Of a stretch of 64,000 nucleotides of DNA, positions 25,303 through 37,750 are shown in pieces. The notes under the pieces were generated by a model. That model made no database searches. It had not been told where the DNA came from and saw nothing but the letters and a program-made list of their open reading frames with translations. The DNA lies in the NCBI GenBank assembly GCA_004369045.1, contig ML213511.1, forward strand, positions 1,008,278-1,072,277, read 5' to 3'. The stretch's first letter is position 1, and each line of letters starts with the position of its first letter. The position numbers and the translations under genes are program-made. Source of the stretch: Heliocybe sulcata (Eukaryota > Basidiomycota > Agaricomycetes > Gloeophyllales > Gloeophyllaceae).

Positions 25303-26487
25303 CTAATCAATCTTCTTCCCGCCAGCACTCGCCTCTACCAGCGCCTCCGCCTTGTGCCCCTCTGCTTCCTCTTCCGCATTGATCTTCTCCTCATACGCCC
25401 TCCACTCATCCACGGTCATACCCTTCGCCTTTGCCTGTTTCTTGGCCTCATCCATGCGCTTGCGGTACGCGCGATACTTGGTGTCGGTTCCACCGAGCCA
25501 GTCACACCACCGGAAGGAGGTGGAGTAGTTGTTCACGAAGGCCATGTGGTGGAAGTCGTGGTGGTCCGCGCCGGACCAGAAGGGGATGATGTGTTGCAGG
25601 GACCAGGGGAAGTCGTACCCGCTGTGCGCGTCGATGGCTTGGAACAGGCGGAGCATGATCCAGATGTAGACAGTGAAGATGTGGAGGTCGCGCATGAAGT
25701 AGGAGTAGAGCAGGGGTCCGGCGATCGTTCCCATTCCGAGGATGAGCACCTCCGCGGGGTGGGCGTATTCGGCGGCGAGACCGAAGGGCGCGGAGTACTT
25801 GTGGTGGATCTTGTGGATGTGCTTGTAGAAGATGCCTTGGTGGAGCATTTGATGCGCTATAGTTGAGGAGCAGTTAGTGAGTACTAGGGGAGAGAAGGGG
25901 GAGAGAGACGTACAGAAGTAGTGGAACATGTCCTCAAAGACGAAGAAGGCAGCGATTTGGGGGAGCATGAGCTTCCACGAGGGGAATGGGACCTGCCATG
26001 TCGCCATGCCGATGGACTCTGCGATGGGGTGGAATAGCAAGATCTGGGTGCGGAGGTCAGTTAGAAATTGCAGATGCGCTGAAGGCATGACCGTACCAGG
26101 GGAGCCTCGATGGTAAAGTGCGAGAAGAGCACGAGTTTCGTGCACTCCCACTGCTCTTGTGGCGTTGGGACCTTGTTCGGTTGGAGCTTCCACTGGCGGA
26201 AGTAGGGAATGGCGTCGATGATGACCCATGGTACACACCGTCCGAAGTACACAATCTACACGAAAGCGGGGTTAATTCCGCGTCTTGAAAATTAGGGTAA
26301 ATGGTAAGACACGTACCTCGTGTACCAGAAAGCTCATGAGCCCTGTGGCAAGGATGGGGTTGCCAATCCAGAGATACCAGTTCGCCCACGACTGTTCCAT
26401 CCAGCTAAGCTTGCTGAAGTCGATGTTCGCATACAGCTGCTCGGGGCTGGGCGCCGCGGGGGCGGTCGCGTTAATGTAGTACGACAT
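25303..26487 (-). CDS. ERG25: C-4 methylsterol oxidase
   Basis: Four exons (26487-26317, 26255-26097, 26043-25914, 25856-25303) encode about 337 residues. The enzyme is an ER di-iron oxidase that removes the C-4 methyl groups of sterol intermediates in ergosterol synthesis, with ERG26 and ERG27. The three histidine clusters that bind iron are visible: HQMLH (split by the last intron), HKIHH and [10 protein letters not shown]. The membrane segments of the fatty-acid-hydroxylase fold lie around [33 protein letters not shown] and [16 protein letters not shown]. The Lys/Glu-rich tail continues about 60 residues past the last cluster. Nothing looks broken. Confidence 0.97.
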
Positions 26488-27896
26488 GGCCGGTGGTGGG
26501 TGGTAGAGGGGTGTTTTGGCGAGCGACCAACAGGTGAGGGAACTGTTGGACAGCTCTTTTTATGGGGTTCAGGCAGAAACCGCACCATGTTTTCTGAGGG
26601 GCAGGGATTTTAATCGAGGTGGCGTGAGGCGGGTTTATCCGTGGTAACGGCCAATCGGGTACAAAGCCGTTTCCCATACCAGCTATTTTGGGAAGGCGGT
26701 GGACGCGGTGGACGTTTGGGTTGCTGTTTCTCGACGCTGACGACGACGACGGCGACTGCTCTGACGAGACTCTGGCGACTCCAATGTCTTGCTGTGTGTG
26801 CTGTCTGTTCCATTCTTCTGGCTGTCTCCCGCACATTCGCTGTCGCTTTGGTTGTCATCTGCTGCCGGCATCCCCTGTTGCCACTCCTCGACATGAAAAC
26901 TCGGAGAATGGAGCCCAAATCTATTCCGGGTTCCCCAAGTGCGCCCTGGATCAAGTACTCTGGCCGCAAGGAATATTAATAAGGGGTTCTTTGAATCGCA
27001 TCCGTTCGTACGGACCAAAGCTGTTTTGCGATTTCTTCTTTCCGCGATGTTGTTTTCCCTGTAAAGTCGCGAGAAACCAGTGGGTGTCCTACCAGTTCCC
27101 GATATGCTACGTGCATAAGTAAGCTATCGCACTCTTGAACTTGCAAGCCATGCATGAATCGTATGTGTATCTTCGTGCTACCATCCCTAGTAAGGCTTAG
27201 CACGTGACAGAGAATATGGAGCGCGTATTGGGATAGGACTCCATACTAGCACATATTCTGGCGACATTGCAGCTCATTCGATGCTCACAAGAAACATGGC
27301 CATGCCTTTGCACATGTCACGCCTGCTGAATGAATGGCAGCGCGATCGCGAGGCAGCTGCTGATCTTGAAATATTTGTTACTATCTCTTGTTTCTCCTCA
27401 TTCACGCCGCGCAGCTATGGAGGCGTCGCGCGAGCGTTCAGAGGACAGGGCCTGTCAGTACGCCGCGGCGAGGGGTGTAGGTCCATCTATCTGACCGTGG
27501 GTGGTGCAACGTCCCTCTATCAGGAACGGCTGCAAGGGGGTCCGGAGCCTGTCCTACGATTCACATATTTTGTCTTCTATCGCATGAGGTTGCTATCCCT
27601 GCAGTCACCGCGCAGAGAGTACGGATGTCCTGAGGGAATCGGACATCTCGGAGGTCAGTTCCCCGTATACGAGTCAATCACTGATTTTCTCATACATGTA
27701 AGCCTCGAGCTGGTCTTGGTTCTCCTGATGGAAGAACAGTCAAACAGTGGACAGGCGCCCATCTAAATGAGTGCTTCGCATAGCCTCGGTCTTCTCGCGC
27801 ACCGCCATGCATTAAGGTCAGTCTCGTCCGACCTGTCTTCACTACCTGCCAGTGCACTCCCAGTACTCCGCCACTGAGAGTCAAAGAGGATTGACA
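26488..27896. other. intergenic region between divergent genes
   Basis: It holds the ERG25 promoter on the minus strand. A plus-strand ORF starting with ATG at 27281 and ending at 27766 (161 codons) is the longest unexplained frame. It has no recognisable domain and may be chance. Confidence 0.35.
26557..26564 (-). promoter_or_regulatory. possible TATA-like element of ERG25
   Basis: On the minus strand CATAAAAA lies about 70 nt before the ERG25 ATG. Confidence 0.25.
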
Positions 27897-30822
27897 ATGG
27901 ACGATCGAAGCATTGAGAATCTGCTAGAGCGGTGAGTACGAGGCGAAGAGAGCACTCCCGGCGCGCCCTTCTAACCACTTCCTCAGATTGCTATGCAACC
28001 CTAGTATGGGGGACCCACCGGCCAAAGGCGCTGAGACAACAGGCCAGATCTTACAGATGATTGCGTACCATGACGACAATACCATCATCAGAGCTGTTCC
28101 ACAGGAAAAAGCGCCATCATTTCTGGACATTGTGTTACAAGTATGCTTGTTTTACAAGACTCTCAAAACGCGATAATGCTCACTCGTGTATTTCACTTAG
28201 TATCTCCGCCGCGAACGAGACAATTGTCATCTGTTCGCGCGTCTGACCCGGCTCATGCTCCGGGCAGCTCACGCCACGACGTCGCTTCCACCTTCTCTCT
28301 TCATATCAGGAGTATCTCTGACGGACTCCAATCTCATATATGGAGGAGGCTTCGCAGATATCCACCAAGGCGAATATGAGGGACAGCTCGTCGCCGTAAG
28401 ATGCCTGCGTTTCTTCACCAACCAATCAAAGAAAAGGAGAATGGAAATTGAGCGCGTAAGTCCCTACTCCTGCCTGCGCTGTGTAGGCACTAGATGACTA
28501 AATACCCTGAGTAGGTTCTGTATCGTGAAGCCCTCTTATGGCGATCTCTGAAGCACCCCCGCCTACTGGAGCTGCTCGGTATCGACCGACATGCTCGGCC
28601 GCCGTTGCCTTGCATGATATCCCCCTGGATGGAGCAAGGAACCCTGAGCCAGTATATGGATCACTATCACCCTCCACGCAGCACGATATATCGCTTGGTA
28701 TGCCGTTTATCATAAGCTTTGCACACGCTCAGTGACTATCGTCGTAGCTCTGCGAGGTGGCCGAAGGTCTGACGTTTATCCATGGGCGACATTTGGTTCA
28801 TGGTGATCTCCGAGGGGTTCGCTTATACGTTTATAGCGGTTCTCGTGTGTTGACACTATCTGTTGCAGGCCAACATACTAATCAACGACAATCATGAAGC
28901 TGTCCTAGCAGACTTTGGGTTGGCGAGGGTTACCGATGTGACCCAGAGCACTAGCCGGAACGCGGGCGCAGTACGCTGGATGGCTCCTGAGCTGCATGAT
29001 CCGACGCTCGCTGAAGGTGTGGACAAAAGATCCGCCGACGTGTACTCTTTCGCAATGTTGTGGATAGAGGCGAGTGTTGTGATACGCCTCGTAGACCTGG
29101 CTCCTGACTCCCGTACCACAGGCCTGGACGGAATATCCTCCGTTTCCGTCTATCAACAAGGAGGGTCAGGTGATCCTGTCCGTGATGGCAGGCAGCCGAC
29201 CAGACCGGCCCAAGCATGAATCGCACGGCTATCTGACGCAATGTCTATGGGACCTTGTCCAGGTCTGCTGGCATCAAGAACCTCTGTTTAGACCGAAAAT
29301 GCGAGACATTTGGTCCTGGTTACATGCATACGTTAATAGCACCTATATGTTGTTTCAACCCCTATGTCCTTTCACGGTCGCATCCGCCAGCACATCTCAG
29401 CCTTCACGATCATTATTGAAGACCATTGCTCTTCCTCCAGTTCCTTCACTATGGGCGTCGCAGTCAGTATACTATCGACTTGGGCAGACCGGTAAGAGGA
29501 GGCTATCAGGTCCTTGTTACTCCGATGCTTCCAACGGCTGCCGGAAGATTCTAGCCTGCGCTTCCCAAAGAGTAGATCCAGGCGTATTATTCCCTTGCAC
29601 CCTGCTGACCGATGGTGGTAGGTTCGAGTGACTCTCATGCGAGGCATGCACCAGATAAGTCCAAGGGAAACGGTATGTTGCCAGTTACGCAATGCGAGTT
29701 CGGCCGAACTCAACCTTGCGTTGCAGACATCTACCATAGATTCGGAAAAATGGAAGCGTATCTCTCATCCAAATGTCGCGTGTCCGATTGGGTTTGCACA
29801 TTGGGATTCACAAGTTTACATGGTATGCCAATATGGAATCCACGACGGTACCGGAGCCGTGGCCCTAAGGGTTCAATGCAGGTGACCGCCCTTACAGCAA
29901 ATAGCTCTGCGGAGGAATATCTGGCTCGATATCCACAAATAAACAGACTGGGATTAATCGCCGACGTGGCTTCGGGTACGTGCTTGGGCAATGGCGTACT
30001 TCACCTCCTCTCACACAGTAATTCCAGGACTCGATTATCTCCATCGTCATAACGTCATTCACGGGGATTTGCGTGCGGTAGTTGGATCTCCTAGACTGAG
30101 ATGGATCTAGGCTGACAGAATGCGCTATAGGGAAACGTGTTGATATCTGATACTGGCTCTGCTCTATTGGCAGATATTTCCTTCGAATGTCAGGAGCGTA
30201 GGGTGAGTGAAACAGCAACCGCCACGATGTCAGCACTGAGTGTCCAGTTAGGATGTTCTTTTGGCCGCCAATACGAGGTGGCTCGCTCCTGAGCTACTTT
30301 CCGTCCCTTCAGAGCCCAAGACGGCTCGATGGAAGACAAGTTCCACAGATATGTGGAGCTTCGGTATGCTCTGCCTGGAACTGATGACCAGCCGTGCCCC
30401 ATTTTGTGCCATTCTGCGGGAGAGGGACGTTGCTCATCACATACGGAACGGTCACCTGCCGTCCAGACCCGGGATTGGGTTCGAAGGAGACGTTGGCGGT
30501 CAATTGTGGAACATCTTGACAGATACCTGGAAGTGGTTGCCTATTGAAAGAATAACCGTCGCCGAACTGAGGGTTAGATTGTCACACCTGGAGTCGGGGC
30601 AAGATAATGAGGAAGGATTCTTCTTCATGAACGCATTGAATTCGATGGATCCATCGCCTGCAGAGAATCTGGCTGGGGAGGCGTCCGATGAATCTCGCCC
30701 TTGGACCACTGCAAGACTGACAAAACCGTCATTTGTGGCCAAAAGTGAGTGTTCTCCTAGCGCGCGTAGGCATAGTGTATGCGCTGTTGCTCACGCTATG
30801 TTCAGGACGAGCGACTCTATAA
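27897..30822 (+). CDS. tandem kinase-like protein (kinase plus pseudokinase domain)
   Basis: Domain 1 exons are 27897-27931, 27987-28140, 28201-28455, 28515-28697, 28748-28816, 28869-29069 and from 29122 on. It has a glycine loop (IYGGGFADIHQGEYEG), VAVRCLR where the beta-3 lysine is arginine, HGDLRGANILI, ADFGLAR and RWMAPEL. Domain 2 exons are 29622-29672, 29727-29822, 29882-29975, 30028-30077, 30131-30202 and 30252-30744, then a short last exon; phases agree. It has VRVTLMRG in place of the lysine strand, VIHGDLRAGNVLI, ADISFE where DFG is expected, and RWLAPEL. No clear glycine loop or start codon was found for domain 2, and the spacer 29340-29621 is not fully resolved, so one two-domain protein is likelier than two genes. 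The C-terminus could instead read through to 30911. The intron at 29070 appears to be GC-AG. Confidence 0.72.
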
Positions 30823-31247
30823 TTCAATGCATATGCACCAATCGAAGCCGGATGAGATGTCGACTCTGTGCCTTTTTGCAGCCGTTTACAGAACGGGAAT
30901 ATGGTATGTAACATAGTTTGGAATGGCATGCTGGAAGCCTACATAATGTCACAGTAGCGGATAATTGATCCATACGGGAGGCAGTCATACGTATCGCGTC
31001 TCTAACGTGAGAAGCACGAAAGAAGTGGTGAATGAGAAGTCATAAAATATTCGTGAACGGCAGATAGACAATCGACTACCGAAGAAAAATGCTCTAGGGC
31101 TCCGGAACAACACGATTCCAATGGCGCACGTCGCTCAGGAAGCCGACGGACCTTCCATCGCGGACAGAAGCTTTGTATCGTTTCATTGTGACCGAGGGAG
31201 GATAATGAGGAATATTGGCCAACGTGTTTGTTCCCTTGTCTGGCGTG
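30823..31247. other. short intergenic region between convergent genes
   Basis: It lies between the tandem kinase gene and the EPL1-like gene. Nothing recognisable beyond their likely 3' ends. Confidence 0.4.
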
Positions 31248-33446
31248 CTACTGAAGCGAGCAACTTGGAAGTTCGTTCACATTCTCTGTGTAGGCAGCAG
31301 AGTTGGTACCCATGTGCGTCGCCAACGGGTGAGATGGAGCGTTGGCGCCTGCCGCGGGCGCAGAGTTCGGATAACAATGGACGACGTGGTCCTCCTGAGA
31401 GCCTTCAAACGTTAGTCTGGCGCGTTGTGGCGCCGCCGGGACCGACGTTCTGACAGGTACATTCTCCCTGTTGATACTTCTCCGAGAAATCCTAGGAACA
31501 CCGGCTGGACTGCCAACGTTTGGACGGTGTTCGATAGATGCACCGTCACGTCCATGTGACCATCGCCCACCGGACCGTCTGGCACGCTTTTGCTCTCGAA
31601 GCGATATGTGCCGAACGCTGGCGTCCGACGGTAGTACCTCGCGTCGCGATAATGACAGGCTACCAGTCCGATCGAGGCCAGCGCTAACTGCACGACGACG
31701 GGGGCCAACCGACTCTCTACCCGCGTCCAGGCTATCGGAGATGTCGGTGACATGGGACTGGTAGGCGGTCTGCACTGTCTCTGCTTTGACGACGCCCTAT
31801 GTTCAACAATCTAAGTCTCAGGAAGACGTTCTGCGGACCAGTGACGCACATCTGAGTTCTCCCAGTCGCGGTCTTCCTCCGCCTGCCGTGCCACATCCTC
31901 CCCAGCCTTCCCGAGGTCGGCGTAAGTCCCTGACTGGAGCGGTGCGCTGGCGTCAGTAGCACGACGCTCAGATTCGGCTATCACCAAGGTCGTCGTCTTT
32001 CCGGCTGGGGTCTTTATGAAATATCTGGGCAAATCACCAGTGAAATGGGACGTCAGCAGCCAGATTACCGCACTTGGAACGCATCCACCTTGCCAACGCC
32101 TTAGACTTCAGCGCCTCGATTTGTCTGCGCCTGCGCAATTCTAGCACAACGATACGATTGCTGATATCCATGGCTTTGGCTAGGTCGACATCTAGTTGCA
32201 ACAGCTGATTGACCTGCGCTTTACGTCTGCTACGCATCTTCAGAGCAGCATCGTCCCGCCGCCTGAAGCATCCATAGGCATCTAGTTCGTCTGCCTTCAA
32301 CTAGATAATATTGAGTCAAACAGAAACCGTGACGACAGAGCACACACGTGCAAGCCGGGGAGGACTTCTAGTCCACGAGGCATCGTCCTACGCTTTATCC
32401 AGTGTGGGAAGATAGTCCGGGCCATAGCAGTCAATACAGGTGATTCTGGCACCCACTTCGGCACCCGATACGTCGCAAACAATACGGGCGTCAGTTTGGT
32501 CGCAAAAGTCTCTTCGTATGTGCTGAAAGGGGGGATCCCAGCCACAGCGCCTTCGTCGGCTTGGACAGAGTCTCTGTGGTCACCACCAGACTCCTGACAG
32601 GATGAGATGCCAAGAACGTGCGCGTCAAATACTACCTGACTTGCCTTCAAGACGTCCGCAGTCACTTTCTCGAAGATACCCATGACCAGTTCGAAATGGT
32701 CTTCGGATATTCGTATACCAGACATTGCATTTTGACTCTTGCCTGTACAACTGAGGCTCGCACGAGGTGCTATTCGACCTCCCGATTGTACTGCATCAAT
32801 AGGACCGCATAGCCAGCCGTCGCATTCCTGCTTTATCTGTGGAACGTCTTCATCGGGGACTTTGCTCTCCATGTTGCAGTTATTGGTGTGCGTGAGCCAC
32901 TGTGCGTCCTTTTCGTCCATAAAGTACGTAAACCCGTCCACAAGTCCATCTTCGATTGACTGTTCTACAGTATCCGATGACTGCAGATAATTGAAGGAAT
33001 CGTTCCACCTCCGTTCTTCCTGAGCCAACGCGGGATACAGCCGCGAAACGTCCTTGAAGTCGGGAACAGGTATGCAGGTAATCGGCTCCTTTGTTCCGCT
33101 GAGCGCTGCGTGACCTTGAATCGCATGCAAACTGACGCCAAGGGCAGCCTGGAGGTGATGTTCCTACGCACATAAAGACGCTTAGTGGCACGTTGCAACA
33201 ACTCCTGTGAAGTTGGTGGCCTCTGCCATACCAGATTGTGCCACAGCCGGGATGAGAGATTTCCGCGATAAGACTCACATTGACATCTCTAACATCCACT
33301 CCAGCAGTAGTAACCGCACTGATGTCCTCAGCATGCTCGCGGGAGGTGGCACTCACTTCAACGGATCGCAGGATTTTGAGCATCGTGTGGTGGCGAGGGA
33401 AATTACGGCTTCTCAGGATGGCTCGGTCCTCGTTACCACGAGCCAT
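31248..33446 (-). CDS. EPL1: enhancer of polycomb-like protein (NuA4 subunit EPL1-like)
   Basis: Proposed exons are 33446-33279, 33148-32348, 32300-32089, 32024-31828 and 31780-31248, about 636 residues; phases agree throughout. Family marks in order are: the basic N-terminus (LRSRNFPRHHTMLKILRS) and VTTAGVDVRDVN; the EPcA core with IPVPDFKD, FTYFMDEKDAQWL and ISEDHFELVMGIFEKVT; then ARTIFPHWIKRR, AYGCFRRRD and the leucine/basic helix that follows. EPL1 scaffolds the Piccolo/NuA4 histone acetyltransferase with Esa1 and Yng2 in the nucleus. The copy looks divergent, with an extra 150-residue insert in the EPcA region and a short, poorly conserved tail, so it may be a paralogue rather than the main EPL1. 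The first intron could hide a micro-exon of 18-21 nt. Confidence 0.75.
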
Positions 33447-34581
33447 AGCAGCGGCGACAGAGAGACAAGTTTAGCAGAAGGAAGAATGTGCAACGGTGAA
33501 GTTTGCAGTGCGAGTAGTACGTGCCGCGTTCTCGCATCGATTTCGTTCGCGGTGATCCAAAGCTCGTGATCTTGCCTAATCCAGATAGTGACGTGACTCG
33601 CCGTGGTCGAACGACCTCTCCAACTTGAGCTTCAGACCTGGGCTTATAAGCATGAGCACTGTGAGTAACAGGTAATAAAATCCAGTGCTGCAGGGCATGG
33701 ACCGTGGCGAAACCCGTCCACCATACGTGCAGCAGGCCATATCTGGTGGCCAGGATGACAAGGACAGAGCTTGTTCGTTCACTGGCGCTTCCCTGAAAGA
33801 CATACTGGCAATCAAAATGGCCAGCAGGGTCAATGGTAACTGCACTTAGAAAGCAGGCGTTGGCTAAGGAGCGCCTACTTCATAGGTGTAGCGGCCAGAG
33901 GCCTTCCCAACCTCGCCTATCCGGCTGCAGAGCAACGATAGCAAGGTAACTTGGACTTCATGCCTCTTCGGGAGAGCCATACTGTACCATGGAGCAAACA
34001 CTGTAACAGTGTGCAAAGACAGCGGGCGGACACTGAGCGCTGAGCATAAGTATTGTGGACCGAACCCTCAGAAGCGATGGCAATGCTATCCAGCTGGGAA
34101 TTATTATCAGGCCCCGACCGTTGCATGGCTCGCCTAGCAGGAGTCGCCGAGACGGGTAACCGGAGAAGCAAGTGGTCGAAAGGCAGAGGCGAGAGGCTCC
34201 GCCGCTGATCGAACGAGTTCGGATGTTGCCGAAGCACGCGCCGCATCACTTCCTCTCATTTTGCGGTTGGCAACTGCAGTCTGCAGAACAACAGTACTCC
34301 AAGCGGATCACAAATACAACGGCGAGTTGCTCATCGTGGCTAGTGTACACAGTACAGAGTGGGGTATGAAGGAGAACTATGACTCCCGGGAGCCATCGAG
34401 AGCGATCCACATGAAACTAAATGTACCAGATCAGAGCACAATATATACCATATACGATCTATATCCAAGTAAATATCCAAACAGGGAGAGGAGGGGTGTA
34501 GGCTTAATGAACTTGAGCATATGACATAGATATGACAGAATCAACCTAAGCAAGGGGTGAACGTGGGAGGAGGACCATGAG
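33447..34581. other. intergenic region
   Basis: No recognised gene. A minus-strand frame at 33576-33845 could encode a short peptide with two hydrophobic stretches, but it lacks an ATG start and any family resemblance. Confidence 0.35.
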
Positions 34582-36786
34582 TTAGTGCGCCACGGCAGGC
34601 AGGGTCGACGCCTCCTGCATCTCGAGGGCCTTGTGCTTGTCAATATCCTGGCTCGCGGTGTCAACAGATGACGAGCGCTGATGACCGGTATCCCGGCGCT
34701 CCAGGCGGAACTCGGAGTTATTCGAGTATCCGGCGGGGTAGGGGCTAGTGTCGCGCCCAAGTATCTTTTTCCTACAAGACGCAAGTAAGAATGTTATAAA
34801 GGTGGTAAGTTATAGGGACTAGGGAGGTACTGACATCCAGTAAGGCATGAGGCCACCAGGAGGGACAGTCCAGCCTTCAGCGAGGTCGTACGTGGTTGGA
34901 ACTATGCGACCTCCACTCAGCCTCTTGATAATCCAAGGGATGCCGTTGATGGCGATATAGGAACCAACACCAGCGATGACGCCGTAGGCAATACTGCGGA
35001 AAATCTCATGTTAGAGAATCGCAGGAGGACTGGGTTGCAGCACGTACTTGTACGACAAGGGAATGATGATCACAGTCAAGAAAGCAGGAACTGCATCGCC
35101 TGCATAATCCCAGTTGATCTCCCGAACACTAGAAAAAAGTAAGTGGAATCGTCATGTCGACCAATGGGATAACAGACGTACTTCCTAATCATCATACTAC
35201 CCACAAGCACGAGCGCACCACCTGTTGCCCAGCTGGGGATACTGGCGAAGATTGGAGCAAAGAATACACATATGAAGAAGGCAAGCCCAGTCGTGACGGC
35301 GGTGATACCGGTCTTGCCACCCTCTACCATACGTACGCTTCAATATCGCACGTGACGACAGATCAAAGAATGAAACGTACCGCTGATACCGGTAGCACTC
35401 TCGATGAAGGCGGTAACAGGGCTGGTGCCCATGAGAGCACCCATACTGATGGAAAATGCATCGATGCAGTAGGCGATGGTCGAATTTTCGAAGTCGAGTG
35501 TGACAGGGTCCCGTAAGCCGGCAAACTTCGCCATAGAGTAGAGGGTACTGTGAGAGTGAGATACTGTAAGAAGCGAACAGTGGCGGAGTGATAAGAATTA
35601 ACGTACCCGGTGGTATCGAGGATATCGACGTATAGGAAGGTGATAAGGGCATACCAGACCCTTCCCTTGCTAGTGATAGCGCAGATATTAGTTAAATTTT
35701 AGAGCAGAAAACGGTGATCGTACCCATAGTGCCAGTCAATCGCGTTTCCGATCTGGTTGATAGGATGCCAAGTAACGACCTTCTTGAAGAAATCGAACAG
35801 CAAGTCGCCGCTCTCAGTGTGCGGGAAATACGTGACCGCGCTGTTCCTCGGCCAGCTGATGATACTCGTGATAAAGATGCCGATGAGGATGGCACCCTTG
35901 ACGCGGTACAGCATCAGAAGCACCGTGAGGATACCGCCGGTGAAGATCCCTAGCCACATCGTGGGGCTTTGGAGGACGCCGTGCTGACAATACCCTGACA
36001 AGCCCTCGTAGTAGTTGTCGGCTGTACAGCCGCCGAGGCCGACCAGATTTGTCGTGTCACCGCCGATGACACCCAGGCCTCCCGAGCCCAGTCCAATGAA
36101 CGCAATGTAGAGACCAATACCCGCGCCAACGGCCATAACGAGAGACTGCGGCATGATACGCGCGAGCCATTGACGCAAGCCGAGGAGGGAGAGAATGAAG
36201 AAAATCCAGCCCTCGAGGAAGACAGCGGCGAGCGCCTCGCGGTAGCTGATTATCCCAGTCCCGTGGAACCCGACGACGGAGTATGTGAACTGCAAGGGAT
36301 TAGACTGAAGTTAAAATGTACGGCAAAGTGGGGCATACGTAAGCGTTAAGACCCAAACCCGGTGCCATTCCGATAGGGAGGTTTGCCAGCGCCCCCATCA
36401 GGAAACTTGAGAGCGCAGAGATGGCTGCGGTGGTGGTGATCAGGTCTCTGTTGACCTCTTGCAGACAGTTGGCGTAATCTTGGTCCGTTGCGCACGTTGG
36501 GTCGTCAGCGTTGTTGCATACACAAGTTCCTCCAGAATCGGCGAGGATAGACGCATTGACCGAGATAATGTACGCCATGGCAGCCCAGGTCGTTAATCCG
36601 GCGCGGATCTCGGTCTACGCAGCTTCGTGTGAGCGATGAAAGTTACAATACAAGACGGTCGCTGCTTACCAGGAAACGAGAGCCCTCACGCTCCTTGGGG
36701 TGGCCTGACCCCTCCAGTCTGAACCATCGGCCAAATGCCGAGTTGGCGACATGGGCGTTAATCCTGTCGGCCCAAGTGATGCTCAT
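34582..36786 (-). CDS. azgA: AzgA-type purine permease
   Basis: Nine exons (36786-36670, 36614-36339, 36289-35724, 35669-35607, 35547-35381, 35323-35182, 35128-35048, 34993-34835, 34771-34582) give about 586 residues. This is the adenine-guanine-hypoxanthine/H+ symporter family of the plasma membrane (Aspergillus AzgA, plant AZG). Visible landmarks are the N-terminal FTYSVVGFHGTG region, GIGLYIAFIGLGSGGLG, the family-specific CTADNYYEG loop, FLYVDILDTTGTLYSMA and GALMGTSPVTAFIESATG, with about a dozen hydrophobic helices. The tail is hydrophilic and cytosolic. It is the purine uptake gene of the window and looks intact. Confidence 0.95.
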
Positions 36787-37750
36787 GACGGGAAGAGGAG
36801 AAGAGACGGGGAGACGCTAAATGAGAGCAGCGTAATAAGAGGAAGGAAAACGAAGGAACGCCAGATGCAATAACTGCAAGGCACAGGAGAGCCGGGAAAA
36901 GCCTGAGGACCTCCTGGCTTGGCTGGCTAAAAGGTGTCTCGGATGAGAGAACCCATCTTTTCGGTACTTTCTGCGAATTACCCGATGTCGACAAGCGCGT
37001 CCATCGAGATTTGAGATCAGAGGCGAAGGATCGGCACAGTGGCATCTTGCCTTATCGAGTGGCCGCAAACATATGATCACAGATTCTTAGACGCGGTTGC
37101 ACACAACCCCCGCTAACATTTCTTCCACCAGAAGCTGATATCCCCCACATCAGAAACCGTTTCTGCTCACGCAGCGGAGTCGTATAATCTGGGTATCGCA
37201 GCTCGGACTGGATGGAGGAAAGACTCACAATACATGGCGCCTCCAGTTATCTTGCACTGCATCAAGCTGTCAGGCGGATGTCAATACAACCGCTGTGGAA
37301 AACATCAGCGGAATGTCCACTTCCGCCTGATCACGCTCGCACGCCACTTTGAGGCAGTTCAAACCTGAAGCGCGTTGGAGGAACTGAGTAACCTTGCTTG
37401 ATATGTATGTTTCATGTGGTGACCGACTGCTCGGCTGCACAAGACCTGCAAAAAATGCAGATCTAGACGGAGGAAGCCACCCGTTCTGCGGTTTCCTTGA
37501 CAACCTTGGTTTCCCAGCTGTGCCCGATTCAAGTATTAATGTGGCTGAAAGTATTAATGTGGCTGATAGGAATGCAGCTCTCCTCGCAGCCTTTAAGCTT
37601 AACATAGCTCGGCGTCTTCTTATACTTAGATTTCTGCACGGAAATACCCTGCGTGTGATTCAAGAATGACGACAGGTCTGGCCTTCTCATCTTATCAGCA
37701 GTCTGAATATTCGAGTCGTTCTCTTACCTTCAACTTCCACACCGATTTCT
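36787..37750. other. divergent intergenic region
   Basis: It lies between the permease (-) and the SDR (+) and should hold both promoters. A perfect 18-bp tandem duplication lies at 37531-37566. No gene was recognised. Confidence 0.4.
37531..37566. repeat. 18-bp perfect tandem duplication
   Basis: AAGTATTAATGTGGCTGA occurs at 37531-37548 and again at 37549-37566. Confidence 0.85.

Noticed and set aside
25354-25866. Plus-strand ORF of 170 codons rich in Val, Glu and Gly
   Set aside because: Antisense shadow of the last exon of ERG25.
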